From positions 1 through 39,099 of the forward strand of contig JARLJM010000103.1 of the NCBI GenBank assembly GCA_031291185.1: a stretch of 39,099 nt of DNA. The letters run 5' to 3'. The position numbers were made by a program, and so were the translations under genes. The notes beneath the pieces are model-generated. The model did not search any database. It was not told where the DNA came from and saw nothing but the letters and a program-made list of their open reading frames with translations. Shown here piece after piece: positions 14,637 to 23,994 of the stretch; position 1 is the stretch's first letter, and each line of letters opens with the position of its first letter. The stretch is from Parasulfuritortus sp. (lineage in GTDB: Bacteria; Pseudomonadota; Gammaproteobacteria; Burkholderiales; Thiobacillaceae).

Positions 14637-15554
14637 TTACAGGATGAGCAGTTTCTGGTCCCGGATCAGCGGGCTGGCCTCAATGAAATCGAGGAAGGCC
14701 TGCAAAAGCTTGCTGCGGAATTTTTCCTGGGGATAGACCAGTGAAAGCTGACGACGCAGGGGCGGCGTCATGGGCACCGCTACCAGTTCACCCAACTTGA
14801 CTTCCTTGGCGACGGTGGTGGCGGAAACAACGGCTGCACCGAGTCCGGCGGACACGGCGCCTTTGATGGCTTCGCGACTACCCAGTTCCATGACCAGATT
14901 GAGCTCATCCAGGTTGACGCCATTCAAACGGAAGTAATCGTCAATACATTCCCGCGTGCCGGACCCGGATTCGCGACTGATATAGGGCAGCGAAGCCAAC
15001 TGCATCGGGCTGACCAGAGTGTGCTGGGCCAGATCGCTGCCCGGCGCGCAGATCATCACCAGTTCGTCTTCACAGCACACTTTTGTGACCAGATTCGGGT
15101 TGTGCGAGATCGACTCGATCAGCCCCAGATCGAGAGTGTGGTCGGCGACTTTATGTTCGATAGTCTCGGAGTTGGCCACGATCAGACGGGCCTGGGTTTC
15201 CGGGTGCAGGCGCTTGAACTCGCCCAACAGCTTGGGCAGCATGTATTCGGCGATGGTTGTGGAGGCTCCGATCAACAACGGTCCACTAACTTGGCCAGTC
15301 AGCTCGGAGATGCGAGCTTCCATCTCCTGAGTCAGGTTCAGGATGCGTTCAGCATAATCCAGGGTCAATTCACCGGCCGGAGTCAACGAAATCTTGCCGT
15401 GGGAACGTTCGAACAGACGGGTATTGAAATGTTCTTCCAGCTGTTTGACCTGAAAGGTCACGGCAGGCTGAGTCATGAACAACAGTTCCGCTGCCTTGGT
15501 AAAGGAGAGTTGCTTGGCTACGGTAAAAAAAACCTGCAATCGGCGGTCAGCCAT
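14637..15554 (-). CDS. LysR-type transcriptional regulator (CbbR/YeiE-like)
   Basis: This is a 305-residue regulator. The winged HTH occupies residues 1-60 (LQVFFTVAKQLSFTKAAELLFMTQPAVTFQVKQLE), and the substrate-binding domain about 90-295 includes IGASTTIAEYMLPKLL and SGSGTR. TQPAVTFQVKQLE and the IGASTTIAEY block are shared by CbbR and YeiE/CysL-type regulators of carbon or sulfur metabolism; the target cannot be chosen from sequence. A 27-bp palindrome lies just upstream and is a good autoregulatory site. It heads an operon with an unknown gene and ubiG. Confidence 0.9.
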   Translation of the reverse strand: MADRRLQVFFTVAKQLSFTKAAELLFMTQPAVTFQVKQLEEHFNTRLFERSHGKISLTPAGELTLDYAERILNLTQEMEARISELTGQVSGPLLIGASTTIAEYMLPKLLGEFKRLHPETQARLIVANSETIEHKVADHTLDLGLIESISHNPNLVTKVCCEDELVMICAPGSDLAQHTLVSPMQLASLPYISRESGSGTRECIDDYFRLNGVNLDELNLVMELGSREAIKGAVSAGLGAAVVSATTVAKEVKLGELVAVPMTPPLRRQLSLVYPQEKFRSKLLQAFLDFIEASPLIRDQKLLIL

Positions 15555-15570
15555 AACTAAAACACACTTA

Positions 15571-15597
15571 ATGAATCAATAAATTTTATTGAATCAT
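15571..15597. promoter_or_regulatory. Putative LysR operator palindrome
   Basis: ATGAATCAATAAA (15571-15583) and TTTATTGAATCAT (15585-15597) form an inverted repeat with one mismatch around a central T. It begins 17 nt upstream of the LysR start, and the divergent lplT lies further right. LysR proteins typically bind AT-rich dyads of the T-N11-A type in such positions. Confidence 0.55.
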
Positions 15598-15765
15598 AAT
15601 TTTGTTGTTTAGGCCAGCGCTTTGACCTCTCGCATCAGGTGAGAAGAGGCCCGTCCCATGGATTCGGGATGGCACGGACAGGCATGCCGTGTTATAACCG
15701 CCGCTCGCCGTCGAGCCGTACATACACCCCGCCACTCACTCAGTTCCAAAACAAAACTCAATCCA

Positions 15766-17172
15766 ATGGACCGCGGTTTTTTCATCATTATGGCAGCGCA
15801 GTTTTTTTCGGCGCTCGGCGATAATGCTCTACTGATCACCGCGATAGCCATGCTGCGGGACTTGCATGCCCCGGCTGAATACGAACCCCTCCTGAAACTG
15901 TTCTTCACGATTTCCTACGTCGTACTGGCCGCATTCGTCGGAGCGTTCGCCGACTCGATGCCCAAGGGCCGGGTCATGCTGATCAGCAACACCATCAAGG
16001 TCGGCGGCTGCATCATGATGATCGTCGGAGTTCCGCCCCTCTATGCGTATGCAGTCGTCGGCCTGGGCGCAGCGATCTATTCCCCGGCCAAGTACGGCAT
16101 CCTCACCGAATACCTGCCTCACTCCAAGCTGGTTGTCGCCAACAGCTGGATCGAAGGGCTTACCGTGGGCGCAATCATCCTCGGCACCATGGCGGGTGGC
16201 TGGCTGATCAGTCCTTACGTCCAGCACACCTTCCAGACAGTCGATACCCTGGTCTTTGGAGGCGTTGCCGGCAGCTTGCTGGACTACAGCATGACCGCTA
16301 TCGCGGGGCTGTATCTCGTCGCGGCCGTGTTCAACCTCTGGGTTCCGGAAACGGGGGTCGACCACCGCATGCTGCATCGAAACCCATGGGCCATGGTGCG
16401 GGACTTCGCCCATTGCGTGAAACTGCTCTGGCTGGACAAGCTGGGCCAGATCACCCTGGCGGTCACCACCTTGTTCTGGGGCGCCGGTGCCACCTTGCAG
16501 TACATCATGCTGCGCTGGGCGGAAGAAGCACTCAACGTACCACTTTACGAAGCGACCAACCTACAGGGGATTTTTGCCCTTGGCGTCGCCATCGGTGCGG
16601 TATTGGCCGGCAAACTGGTTCCCATCGATAAATCGGTCAAGGTCATCACAGTAGGCATAGCCATGGGTTTCGCCTCGCTGCTGATGATCCCCATCCACAG
16701 CGTGGTCCCGGCCTCGATCCTGATGATCACAGTGGGCGCCATGGCGGGTTTCTTCGTGGTGCCGATGAACGCCCTGCTCCAGCATCGCGGCCATATCCTG
16801 ATGGGTGCGGGCCACTCCATCGCAGTGCAGAACTTCAATGAAAACCTGGGCATTTTGATCATGCTGGTTCTGTATACGCTCATGGTGAGGGCCAACCTCC
16901 CGATCTGGGCCGTGATCGTCATGTTCGCCATCTTCATCATCGTCAGCATGTATCTGGTACGACGTTGGCACCTGTTCAACATGCGCGAACACAATGTCGA
17001 ACTGGAACACCTGCTGGCGGTTGCTGCAGCAGCACATCAGCCGCTCCAACCGACCCATGGCCAGACGACAGGTCAGGTACTCAGGGAGAATCTGCCCAGC
17101 CCGAAAATCGTGGTCAAAAAGACCATACAGACCTTCAGCCGGGCTCCGGGCAATCGGAAGAAAAAGCGCTAA
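15766..17172 (+). CDS. lplT: Lysophospholipid transporter LplT (MFS)
   Basis: This is a 468-residue major facilitator protein that flips lysophospholipids inward for re-acylation. MDRGFFIIMAAQFFSALGDN at the start and PAKYGILTEYLPHSKLVVAN are LplT signatures; about 12 membrane segments fill residues 5-405. A basic cytoplasmic tail of about 65 residues (PSPKIVVKKTIQTFSRAPGN) makes it longer than E. coli LplT (about 397). The start at 15766 is preferred over 15658 because the upstream part is polar and unlike the family. The usual partner Aas is not in the window. Confidence 0.9.
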   Translation: MDRGFFIIMAAQFFSALGDNALLITAIAMLRDLHAPAEYEPLLKLFFTISYVVLAAFVGAFADSMPKGRVMLISNTIKVGGCIMMIVGVPPLYAYAVVGLGAAIYSPAKYGILTEYLPHSKLVVANSWIEGLTVGAIILGTMAGGWLISPYVQHTFQTVDTLVFGGVAGSLLDYSMTAIAGLYLVAAVFNLWVPETGVDHRMLHRNPWAMVRDFAHCVKLLWLDKLGQITLAVTTLFWGAGATLQYIMLRWAEEALNVPLYEATNLQGIFALGVAIGAVLAGKLVPIDKSVKVITVGIAMGFASLLMIPIHSVVPASILMITVGAMAGFFVVPMNALLQHRGHILMGAGHSIAVQNFNENLGILIMLVLYTLMVRANLPIWAVIVMFAIFIIVSMYLVRRWHLFNMREHNVELEHLLAVAAAAHQPLQPTHGQTTGQVLRENLPSPKIVVKKTIQTFSRAPGNRKKKR

Positions 17173-17673
17173 TCACAGAATTACCGGGCGATCCGGCAAC
17201 TCATTGGCATCGTTGGCAAGGTGGGGATAGAGCGTTCCCAGCCGTTTCCCGATCACCTCTATTCCATACAGCAGTGCCTTCTCATGCTGGCCTGCACGGA
17301 AATGTGCCTCCATCGCACGACAGAGTCGTTCCCACTCGGCCTGCTCTACAACCCGGGCCAGACCACGGTCAGCAACGATCTCGAATTCGCGATCGGCCAA
17401 CAACAGATAGATCAATACACCATTATTCAGTTCGGTATCCCACACACGTAGCGACGTAAAGACTCCTTCAGCACGTTGACGCGCGGTTTCTCCCTGCAAC
17501 AGAGAGCGCCATCCCAGGCTGGTTTCCAGTGCCACGCGAATCTCGGCGCCGTGATGCGCTTCCGAATCGGCAACCGCCTTTCCAATTCTATCCAGGCTGG
17601 ACCCGGGCAATACCCGACGCAACCACCAGGAGGGATAACTCACGTGCCTGAACACCCGTATCAGCTTATGCAT
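17173..17673 (-). CDS. TPM-domain protein, second gene of the pair
   Basis: This 166-residue protein has a TPM fold (about 28-150: IGKAVADSEAHHGAEIRVALE, RVWDTELNNGVLIYLLLADR, FEIVADRGLARVV). TPM domains occur in the YgcG family and in the thylakoid photosystem II repair factor TLP18.3. In bacteria the pair YgcG plus a short TPM protein is often found near LemA, which is absent here. The start at 17673 lies one base after the upstream TPM stop, with GGTGAT in front. It has no signal peptide, so it is probably cytoplasmic-facing. It abuts lplT tail to tail with no gap. Confidence 0.85.
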   Translation of the reverse strand: MHKLIRVFRHVSYPSWWLRRVLPGSSLDRIGKAVADSEAHHGAEIRVALETSLGWRSLLQGETARQRAEGVFTSLRVWDTELNNGVLIYLLLADREFEIVADRGLARVVEQAEWERLCRAMEAHFRAGQHEKALLYGIEVIGKRLGTLYPHLANDANELPDRPVIL

Positions 17674-17674
17674 A

Positions 17675-18520
17675 TCACCACCTGCCCGAGGCGCCACCGC
17701 CTCCAAAACCGCCCCCGCCACCCGAGAAACCACCGCCCCCACCGGAACTCCATCCACCTCCGCCAAACCCGCCGCCGCCTCGACCCCCGACTCCCGACAA
17801 TGCAACGAAGAAACCTATGAGGGCGATCACGAAGCCTAGTCCCAAGCCGCCAAAGAACCAACCGCCCAGAAAGCCCAATCCAGCCGTGACCGCCGCCCCA
17901 CCCAATGGGCCGAACACGGCCCGGAATATTTGCGCAGCAATGATGGCTGGCACAATCAGGTAAAAAAGCAGGTTGGAACCGCCTCCCCCTTGTTCCGACT
18001 TTTTCGGCGGCGGTGGCGGCAATTGTTCGCCGTTGACCAGGCGAATGAGTTGATCGACACCTGCCCCTATCCCGCCGGCGAAATCGCCGGCCTTGAATCA
18101 GGGAGCAATGGTTTCGTCAATCACACGCCTGGCCACGGCATCCGGCACCACGCCTTCCAGGCCATATCCGACCTCAATGCGCATGGTTCGGTCATCCTTT
18201 GCCACCAGAAGAATTAGGCCATCGTCCACACCTTTGCGGCCCACTTTCCAGGCCTCGGCCACCCGGATTCCATACTGTTCGATCGTTTCAGGTTGAGTGG
18301 TCGGCACTATCAACACGGCGATCTGGCCTCCCTTCACGGTTTCGAAAGCCGCCAGTTTGGCATCCAGCGCCTTGATGTCATCGGGCGTCAAGGTCTTGGT
18401 CAGATCGGTAGCCCTTGTCTTCAAGTCAGGCACAGACACCTGATCCGCAGCAAAGCCCGACACGCCGACCAGAAGGCCAAAGCCGAGCATCAACCAGGCC
18501 AGCCAGTAGAGACTTTTCAC
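17675..18520 (-). pseudogene. YgcG-like TPM protein interrupted by an in-frame TGA
   Basis: This would be a 281-residue exported membrane protein. It has a signal peptide (1-24), a TPM domain (about 30-145: DDIKALDAKLAAFE, GGQIAVLIVPTT, RKGVDDGLILLVAKDDR, MRIEVGYGLEGVVPD), a linker, a hydrophobic region and a Gly/Phe-rich tail ending GGGGASGRW. Codon 141 (18098-18100) is TGA where the family has Arg in 'APRFxxGDF'. The reading frame on both sides is the same and remains family-like (FKAGDFAGGIGAGVDQLI). A C-to-T change of CGA, or a sequence error, explains it. The truncated product would keep most of the TPM domain but lose the membrane part. The start overlaps the methyltransferase stop by 4 nt. 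Confidence 0.8.
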
Positions 18521-19302
18521 GATGGAACACCCACGACTACACTTTGCCGAACCCGCTCGAACAGGCAGATGGCAGCGGCAGCGGCCACATTGAGGGATTC
18601 AACAGAACCTGGCATGGGGATCGAAAAGGGCTGTGCGGCTCGTAGCAGCGGATTGCTGAGACCCGCCCCTTCATTGCCGAACGCGAAGGCCACCGCTCCG
18701 GTCAATTGCAGATCGTACAGGGACTGTCCGCAGCGCAGCGCCGCGGCAAGCACAGTCCCTGGAAAGTTTTCTGCAACTAGTTTCAGGTCTACGCCTTCCA
18801 GAACATGAAGACCGAAATGACCGCCCTGGGCACCCCGCAAGGCCTTCGGTGACCAGGCTTCGGCACAGCCCTTCGAAAGGTAGACTGTGTCCACCCCGGC
18901 CGCCGCAGCCGTGCGCAAGAGTGCGCCGAGATTACCGGGTTCCTGGATGTCTTCCAGCAGGACAGCAAACATCGGGCTGTCAACTAGAGGAGGAACAGGA
19001 ATGTCGATCACAGCCAGGACTCCGCTTGGCGTTGTCACCGGTGACAGTTTGCGGAAGAGAACTGCCGGCAACTGCGTCACAGGCACTTGGGGCAACCTGT
19101 CCAGCCAGGTCTGAATGCCGAAGAACCCCTCACTGATGACCAGATGTCTCGGCGTTATACCCGCCTGCACGGCCTCCGCCAGCAGATGCTCGCCATCGAG
19201 CAATGTCTGCCCTTGCTCCCTGCGCTCCTGCCGGCTCTCGGCCAGTGCCAGCAGATTACGAAAAAATGGATTGTCCCGTGAGGTAATGACTTTTATTGAC
19301 AT
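18517..19302 (-). CDS. TrmH/SpoU-family RNA methyltransferase
   Basis: This is a 261-residue SAM-dependent 2'-O-ribose methyltransferase of rRNA or tRNA with a trefoil knot. An N-terminal substrate-binding part (about 1-100) precedes the SPOUT domain with the three motifs LLEDIQEPGNLGALLRTA, FAFGNEGAGLS and IPMPGSVESLNVAAAAAI. The exact target nucleotide cannot be read from the sequence. It overlaps the pentapeptide gene upstream by 10 nt and the TPM gene downstream by 4 nt, so all four genes 20165-17173 look co-transcribed. Confidence 0.9.
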   Translation of the reverse strand: MSIKVITSRDNPFFRNLLALAESRQERREQGQTLLDGEHLLAEAVQAGITPRHLVISEGFFGIQTWLDRLPQVPVTQLPAVLFRKLSPVTTPSGVLAVIDIPVPPLVDSPMFAVLLEDIQEPGNLGALLRTAAAAGVDTVYLSKGCAEAWSPKALRGAQGGHFGLHVLEGVDLKLVAENFPGTVLAAALRCGQSLYDLQLTGAVAFAFGNEGAGLSNPLLRAAQPFSIPMPGSVESLNVAAAAAICLFERVRQSVVVGVPS

Positions 19303-20165
19303 GCGCCGACCGATTGCTCACCGCAAACCCGCCCGTCAATCCAGGTGCTTTGGACCAGCGAGGCGCCATCCAGGCGCACTCCATTTACCACCGCACCGCT
19401 CATCACGGCAAAGCTGAGGTCGGCACCGGACAAATCGGCGCCGGTCAGGTCCACCTGGTTCAAGGTGGCGCCTTTCAAAACGGCATTTTTCAGGTTGGCA
19501 CCGCGCAGATCGGCAAACCCGAGGTTCGCATATGACAAGTCGGCGCCGCTAAAATCCGCCCGCCCGAAATGTCCACCGGATAGATCCGCATTTCGCATAT
19601 CAACATGTGAAAGAACTGCTCCGATCTTGTTGCAGCCCGACCAGTTCACCCCCTCCGCAGGCGGCTGGTTACAGTTTCTGGCCCTGCTGGCAACGGATGT
19701 CTGAATCTTGGTATCTCCCGACTGCCCCATCCAGACACCCACACCGATCAGGAGCAGGATCAGCACCATTGCCAGACCGGCGACGAACGCCGGACGCTTG
19801 TGTGACTGTGCATCCAGCATGGTGCGGGTCTCCGCCTCGTGCCGACGTAACCGGTCAGACGTCTCATCAGACGGAATAACCCGCTCGTCCCTCACGTCAG
19901 GCTCGTCGGAATTACTGATCCAGCGTAATTTGGCCTTTTCCCGCTCCCGTCGCCAATCGTCGTCCTCTGGCTCGGCGGCATGAACCGGCGTGTGCTCGAC
20001 ATCAAGAATGTCCGTCTCCAGCAATTTGAGCCAGGCATGGCCATCAAGGCTGACTTCGTCTCTCAGATCAAGTTGCCCCAGACTGAAGGTCTCGCGAAGC
20101 TGCCTGGCCGGGAAGGGCCCGCTCGTTACACCGCGTCTTCGGACATACCAGAGGTGTTGAGTCAT
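19293..20165 (-). CDS. GYF-like / transmembrane / pentapeptide-repeat protein
   Basis: This is a 290-residue protein with three parts. Residues 1-55 resemble a GYF_2-type domain (WYVRRRGVTSGPFPARQLRE, LDLRDEVSLDG). A charged linker leads to one membrane helix (about 125-147). The exported side (about 185-275) is a run of pentapeptide repeats of A(D/N)LxG type (RNADLSGGHFGRADFSGADL), forming a right-handed beta-helix. Cysteine pairs C164/C178 and C281/C289 flank the helix. Function is unknown; a cytoplasmic peptide-binding head joined to an exterior scaffold is what the layout suggests. It is the first gene of the operon. Confidence 0.85.
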   Translation of the reverse strand: MTQHLWYVRRRGVTSGPFPARQLRETFSLGQLDLRDEVSLDGHAWLKLLETDILDVEHTPVHAAEPEDDDWRREREKAKLRWISNSDEPDVRDERVIPSDETSDRLRRHEAETRTMLDAQSHKRPAFVAGLAMVLILLLIGVGVWMGQSGDTKIQTSVASRARNCNQPPAEGVNWSGCNKIGAVLSHVDMRNADLSGGHFGRADFSGADLSYANLGFADLRGANLKNAVLKGATLNQVDLTGADLSGADLSFAVMSGAVVNGVRLDGASLVQSTWIDGRVCGEQSVGACQ

Positions 20166-20221
20166 GAATCGCCAGAGAATGGAGTGACGGGTTATTTTAC
20201 TAGGGCAGAACGCTTGGGAAT

Positions 20222-20252
20222 AAAAAAAACCCGGCTATATTGAACCGGGTTT
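20222..20252 (-). terminator. Intrinsic terminator, probably of the dnaE transcript
   Basis: AAACCCGG (20227-20234) pairs with CCGGGTTT (20245-20252), with a U run on the minus strand. It lies about 300 nt past the dnaE stop and upstream of the pentapeptide gene. Confidence 0.8.
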
Positions 20253-20547
20253 AAATCCACCAAATAAGGAGGATGGAGGAGACAACACTGACAACGCCAA
20301 GGGAGACGAAGCGTTGCCGCCAGTGTTATTAGAATTATCTAATATACGAATGCTTATTTCAAGATGGAATTTATGGCCAAGGCACCATTGCAAACAACAA
20401 GGCAAGCAGAAACAGCAAAATAAACAGGCGAAATAAACGGTATATTATTGATTTAATGCTCGTTATTTAGATGTGCCGATGTAACGGCTCACCCATATCC
20501 ATCAACCATTGATTAATTATATTAATAATACCCAGGTGTTCAGCGCG
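20253..20547. other. Gene-free region with a long imperfect hairpin
   Basis: No gene is seen in these 295 nt. At 20284-20327 AACACTG pairs with CAGTGTT and, inside it, CAACGC (20292-20297) with GCGTTG (20311-20316), giving 13 paired bases around a purine-rich loop (CAAGGGAGACGAA). A GGAGGATGGAGGAGA run precedes it, with a possible 19-codon frame from 20273 that lacks proper spacing. The right part (20340-20540) is AT-rich. It lies between the dnaE stop and the terminator, so it would form part of the dnaE 3' region or a separate small RNA. Confidence 0.4.
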
Positions 20548-23500
20548 TTACTGAGCGTAATGGATCACAACATTTTCTGGCTTGAGCCAAGCCTGCAACT
20601 CGCTGATCAGCCCCTCTTCTAGACGCACCCGCCAGGTTTGCCCGAGATCAATTTCACACTCCCGGTCGGGAGTTCGGTAATGCATGCGGACGGGGCAACC
20701 CTGCCCCGCATTACCCATAAGATAAGGGGTCAGAATCCGGGCCAGTTGCTCGGCATTCGCCTGACCATTCATCCGGATATACAACCGGCTGGCAAAACGG
20801 TTTCGAGCCTGTTCCAGGGTATACATCTCATCGGCCACGACGCGCAGGTTGCCTGAATATTCATCATGGCTGACCTTGCCCATGACCAGCAGGAGATTGT
20901 CTTCCTTGAGCAGGTTCCGGTAGGTCTCGAACTGCTCGTTGTAGACAGCGACATCCAGGCGGGCTGTGCCATCATCCAGTGTGGCGAAGGCCATCTTGCC
21001 GCGCCGGGTCATCTGACTGCGGACCTCCATGATCACGCCAGCCATCAATATCGGCCTCTGTTGCGGCGCAACCTGGCCCAGATTACGGTCGATGATGCCA
21101 ACCAGTTCATCCCGATAGGCACTGAAGGGGTGGCCACTGAAGTAGAAACCCAGTGCGGTTTTTTCCTGAGCCAGCCGCTCACGCACCGACCAGTGCGGTG
21201 TCGAAACCAGACTCAGTGCGGGTTCGTTGAGTTCAGCGCCGAACAGACTGTTCTGAACCGCGTTGGCCTGGGCATTCTCAGCCCACTCCATCGCAATGCC
21301 GACCGAATTGAGTACCGCCGCCCTATTCTCATGCAGTGCGTCGAAAGCCCCGGCCCGAGCCATTGCTTCAATGGCCCTGCGGTTGACCATGCGCCGGTCG
21401 ACCCGACGGCAAAAATCGAACAGATCGGCGAATGGCCCGTCCTTTTCCCGTGCCGCCATAATGTTGTTAATCGCCGACTCCCCCGTGCCCTTGATCGCAC
21501 CCAGGCCATAGCGAAGGGAATCCCGGTCGACCGGGACAAACCTGAACTCCGAGTGGTTCACGTCCGGAGGAAGGACGGTCAAACCATTGCGCAACGTGTC
21601 TTCGATGAAGATGCGCACCGCATCGGTGTTGTCCATGTCGGACGACAGCGTGGCCGCCATGAACGCCGACGCGTGGTGCGCCTTTAGCCAGGCAGTCTGG
21701 TAAGTGACCACGGCATAGGCTGCGGTGTGGCTCTTGTTGAACCCGTACTCGGCGAATTTCTCCATCAGTTCGAACAGATGGATCGCCAGCTTCTGATCGT
21801 AGCCCTTCTTCTGCGCCCCCTCGCGGAAGATGTCCTTGTGCTTGGCCATCTCCTCGGCCTTCTTCTTGCCCATGGCCCTGCGCAACAGGTCCGCGCCACC
21901 GAGCGTATAACCGCCGATGATCTGGGAGATTTGCATCACCTGTTCCTGATAGACGATGACGCCGTAGGTCGGCGACAGGCAGGCGGTCAGATCAGGGTGG
22001 AAATAGTCGATGGCCTGCCGACCCTTCTTGCGCAGGATGAAGTCGTCCACCATGCCCGACCCCAGCGGACCCGGGCGGTACAAGGCCAGGACGGCGATGA
22101 TGTCTTCGAAACGGTCCGGCTCCAGTTTGATCAGAAGCTTCTTCATGCCCTCCGATTCAAGCTGGAAGATGGCGGTCGTATTGGCCTTCTTGAGGATGTT
22201 GTAGGCGGAGGGGTCATTGAAATCCGTCGTATCCAGACGCACTTCCAAAGCCGGGTCGAGCCGTTTGATGTACTTCACGGCCAGGTCAATGATGGTGAGG
22301 TTGCGGAAGCCCTGGAAGTCGAACTTCACCAGACCGATCTTCTCGACGTCGTCCTTGTCCAGTTGCGACACCACGGACTCGGAACCTTCAGCGCAGTAAA
22401 GCGGGCAGAAGTCGGTCAGCTTGCCCGGCGCAATCAGCACGCCGCCGGCATGCATGCCCACGTTGCGAGTCAGTCCCTCCAGCTTTTTGGCCAGATCGAT
22501 CAGTTCACGGACTTCCTCTTCCCGCTCGTAGCGTTCCTTCAGTTCCGGCACTTCGGCCAAAGCCTGTTCGAGCGTCACGTTCTTGCCCGGAGCCGACGGA
22601 ATCATCTTGGACAGCTGGTCGCAGAAGTTGTACGGCAAGTCGAGCACCCGACCGACATCTCGCACCACCGCCCGGGCCGCCATGGTACCGAAGGTGACGA
22701 TCTGGGACACGGCATCGGTGCCGTACTTTTCCCGCACGTATTCAATCACCTTGTAGCGGTTGTCCTGGCAGAAATCGATATCGAAGTCGGGCATGGAGAC
22801 CCGCTCGGGATTCAGGAAGCGCTCGAAAAGCAAGGCGTAACGTAACGGGTCCAGGTCGGTAATGCCGATGGCATAAGCCACCAGCGAACCCGCGCCGGAA
22901 CCGCGTCCTGGACCAACCGGCACGCCGTTATGCTTGGCCCAGTTGATGAAGTCCGCCACGATGAGGAAGTAGCCGGGGAAACCCATCTGGATGATCGTGC
23001 CCAGTTCGAGATCCAGACGCGCAAGATATTCGGCCGAACGCGCTTCACGCTCGGCCACCTCGGGGTAAAGACTGAGCAGACGCTCTGCAAGACCTTCACT
23101 GGCCCGCTGCCGCAAATAATCGTCCAGCGTCATGCCGGCCGGCGTCGGGAACAGGGGCAGCTTGCTGTTGCCCAGTTCCAGAGTCAGGTTGCAGCGGCGT
23201 GCAATTTCCAGGCTGTTTTCCAGAGCGCCGGGGAGATCGGCAAACAAATCGCCCATTTCGGCCTGGCTCTTGAAATAGTCCTCGGCATTGAACAACTGCG
23301 GCCGGCGCCGGTCGGCGAGCATGTAGCCCTCGGCGATACAGACTCTCGCCTCATGGGCCTTGAAGTCATCGCGGGTCAAGAACTGGACGGTATGGGTCGC
23401 CACCACCGGCAGCCCGATTTCGTCAGCCAGCGCCACCGCCTGTACCAGATGCCGTTCCGATTCCGGGCGGTTATTCCGTTGTATTTCCAGATAATAGCGA

Positions 23501-23994
23501 TCAGGAAAGAGCGACGACCAGTCTCGCGCCAGCGCTTGAGCGGTGTCCCAAGCGTCATTCAGCAAGGCCAGACCGACGTCGCCCCATTGCGCGCCCGACA
23601 GGGCGATCAAGCCCTCGGTACCCTGCGCCCGGAACCAGTCCTTGTTCAGAACGGCCCTGCCTCGATGCAGATTGCTGCGATAAGCCTGGGTCAGCAATTC
23701 ACTCAACAGGTGATAGCCCTGCCAATTCTGGGCCAACAGGAGCACGCGACTCAATTTGTCCGGTTGATCGTTATCCGCCACCCAGACATCGCAGCCTATG
23801 ACAGGCTTGATACCTTTTTTTCGCGCCGCCAGGTAAAACTTGACCAGGGCGAACAGATTGGACACATCGGTCAAGGCCAGGGCCGGCATTGCATCCGTTG
23901 CCGCCGCCGCAACTGCACCATCCACGGTCAGGATGCTGTCCTGGATGGAGAACTCACTATGCAGTCTGAGGTGGACGAACGAAGCGTTGGCCAT
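20548..23994 (-). CDS. dnaE: DNA polymerase III alpha subunit
   Basis: This is a 1148-residue replicative polymerase, near the E. coli length (1160). In order it contains the PHP domain (FVHLRLHSEFSIQDS), the palm with the catalytic pair in MPDFDIDFCQD (about 398-408), GPGRGSGAGSLVAYAIGITD, the fingers (GLTRNVGMHAGGVLIAPG, YQEQVMQISQIIGGYTLGGAD), a helix-hairpin-helix region, an OB fold (ILMAGVIMEVRSQMTRRGKMAF) and the C-terminal tau-binding part. It is a full-length DnaE1-type enzyme with no lesion. It stands alone with lapE downstream-divergent by position but on the same strand. Confidence 0.98.
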   Translation of the reverse strand: MANASFVHLRLHSEFSIQDSILTVDGAVAAAATDAMPALALTDVSNLFALVKFYLAARKKGIKPVIGCDVWVADNDQPDKLSRVLLLAQNWQGYHLLSELLTQAYRSNLHRGRAVLNKDWFRAQGTEGLIALSGAQWGDVGLALLNDAWDTAQALARDWSSLFPDRYYLEIQRNNRPESERHLVQAVALADEIGLPVVATHTVQFLTRDDFKAHEARVCIAEGYMLADRRRPQLFNAEDYFKSQAEMGDLFADLPGALENSLEIARRCNLTLELGNSKLPLFPTPAGMTLDDYLRQRASEGLAERLLSLYPEVAEREARSAEYLARLDLELGTIIQMGFPGYFLIVADFINWAKHNGVPVGPGRGSGAGSLVAYAIGITDLDPLRYALLFERFLNPERVSMPDFDIDFCQDNRYKVIEYVREKYGTDAVSQIVTFGTMAARAVVRDVGRVLDLPYNFCDQLSKMIPSAPGKNVTLEQALAEVPELKERYEREEEVRELIDLAKKLEGLTRNVGMHAGGVLIAPGKLTDFCPLYCAEGSESVVSQLDKDDVEKIGLVKFDFQGFRNLTIIDLAVKYIKRLDPALEVRLDTTDFNDPSAYNILKKANTTAIFQLESEGMKKLLIKLEPDRFEDIIAVLALYRPGPLGSGMVDDFILRKKGRQAIDYFHPDLTACLSPTYGVIVYQEQVMQISQIIGGYTLGGADLLRRAMGKKKAEEMAKHKDIFREGAQKKGYDQKLAIHLFELMEKFAEYGFNKSHTAAYAVVTYQTAWLKAHHASAFMAATLSSDMDNTDAVRIFIEDTLRNGLTVLPPDVNHSEFRFVPVDRDSLRYGLGAIKGTGESAINNIMAAREKDGPFADLFDFCRRVDRRMVNRRAIEAMARAGAFDALHENRAAVLNSVGIAMEWAENAQANAVQNSLFGAELNEPALSLVSTPHWSVRERLAQEKTALGFYFSGHPFSAYRDELVGIIDRNLGQVAPQQRPILMAGVIMEVRSQMTRRGKMAFATLDDGTARLDVAVYNEQFETYRNLLKEDNLLLVMGKVSHDEYSGNLRVVADEMYTLEQARNRFASRLYIRMNGQANAEQLARILTPYLMGNAGQGCPVRMHYRTPDRECEIDLGQTWRVRLEEGLISELQAWLKPENVVIHYAQ

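Noticed and set aside
18098-18100. TGA read as selenocysteine in the TPM gene
   Set aside because: The family has Arg here, a CGA-to-TGA step is enough, and no reason for a redox residue exists in this fold.
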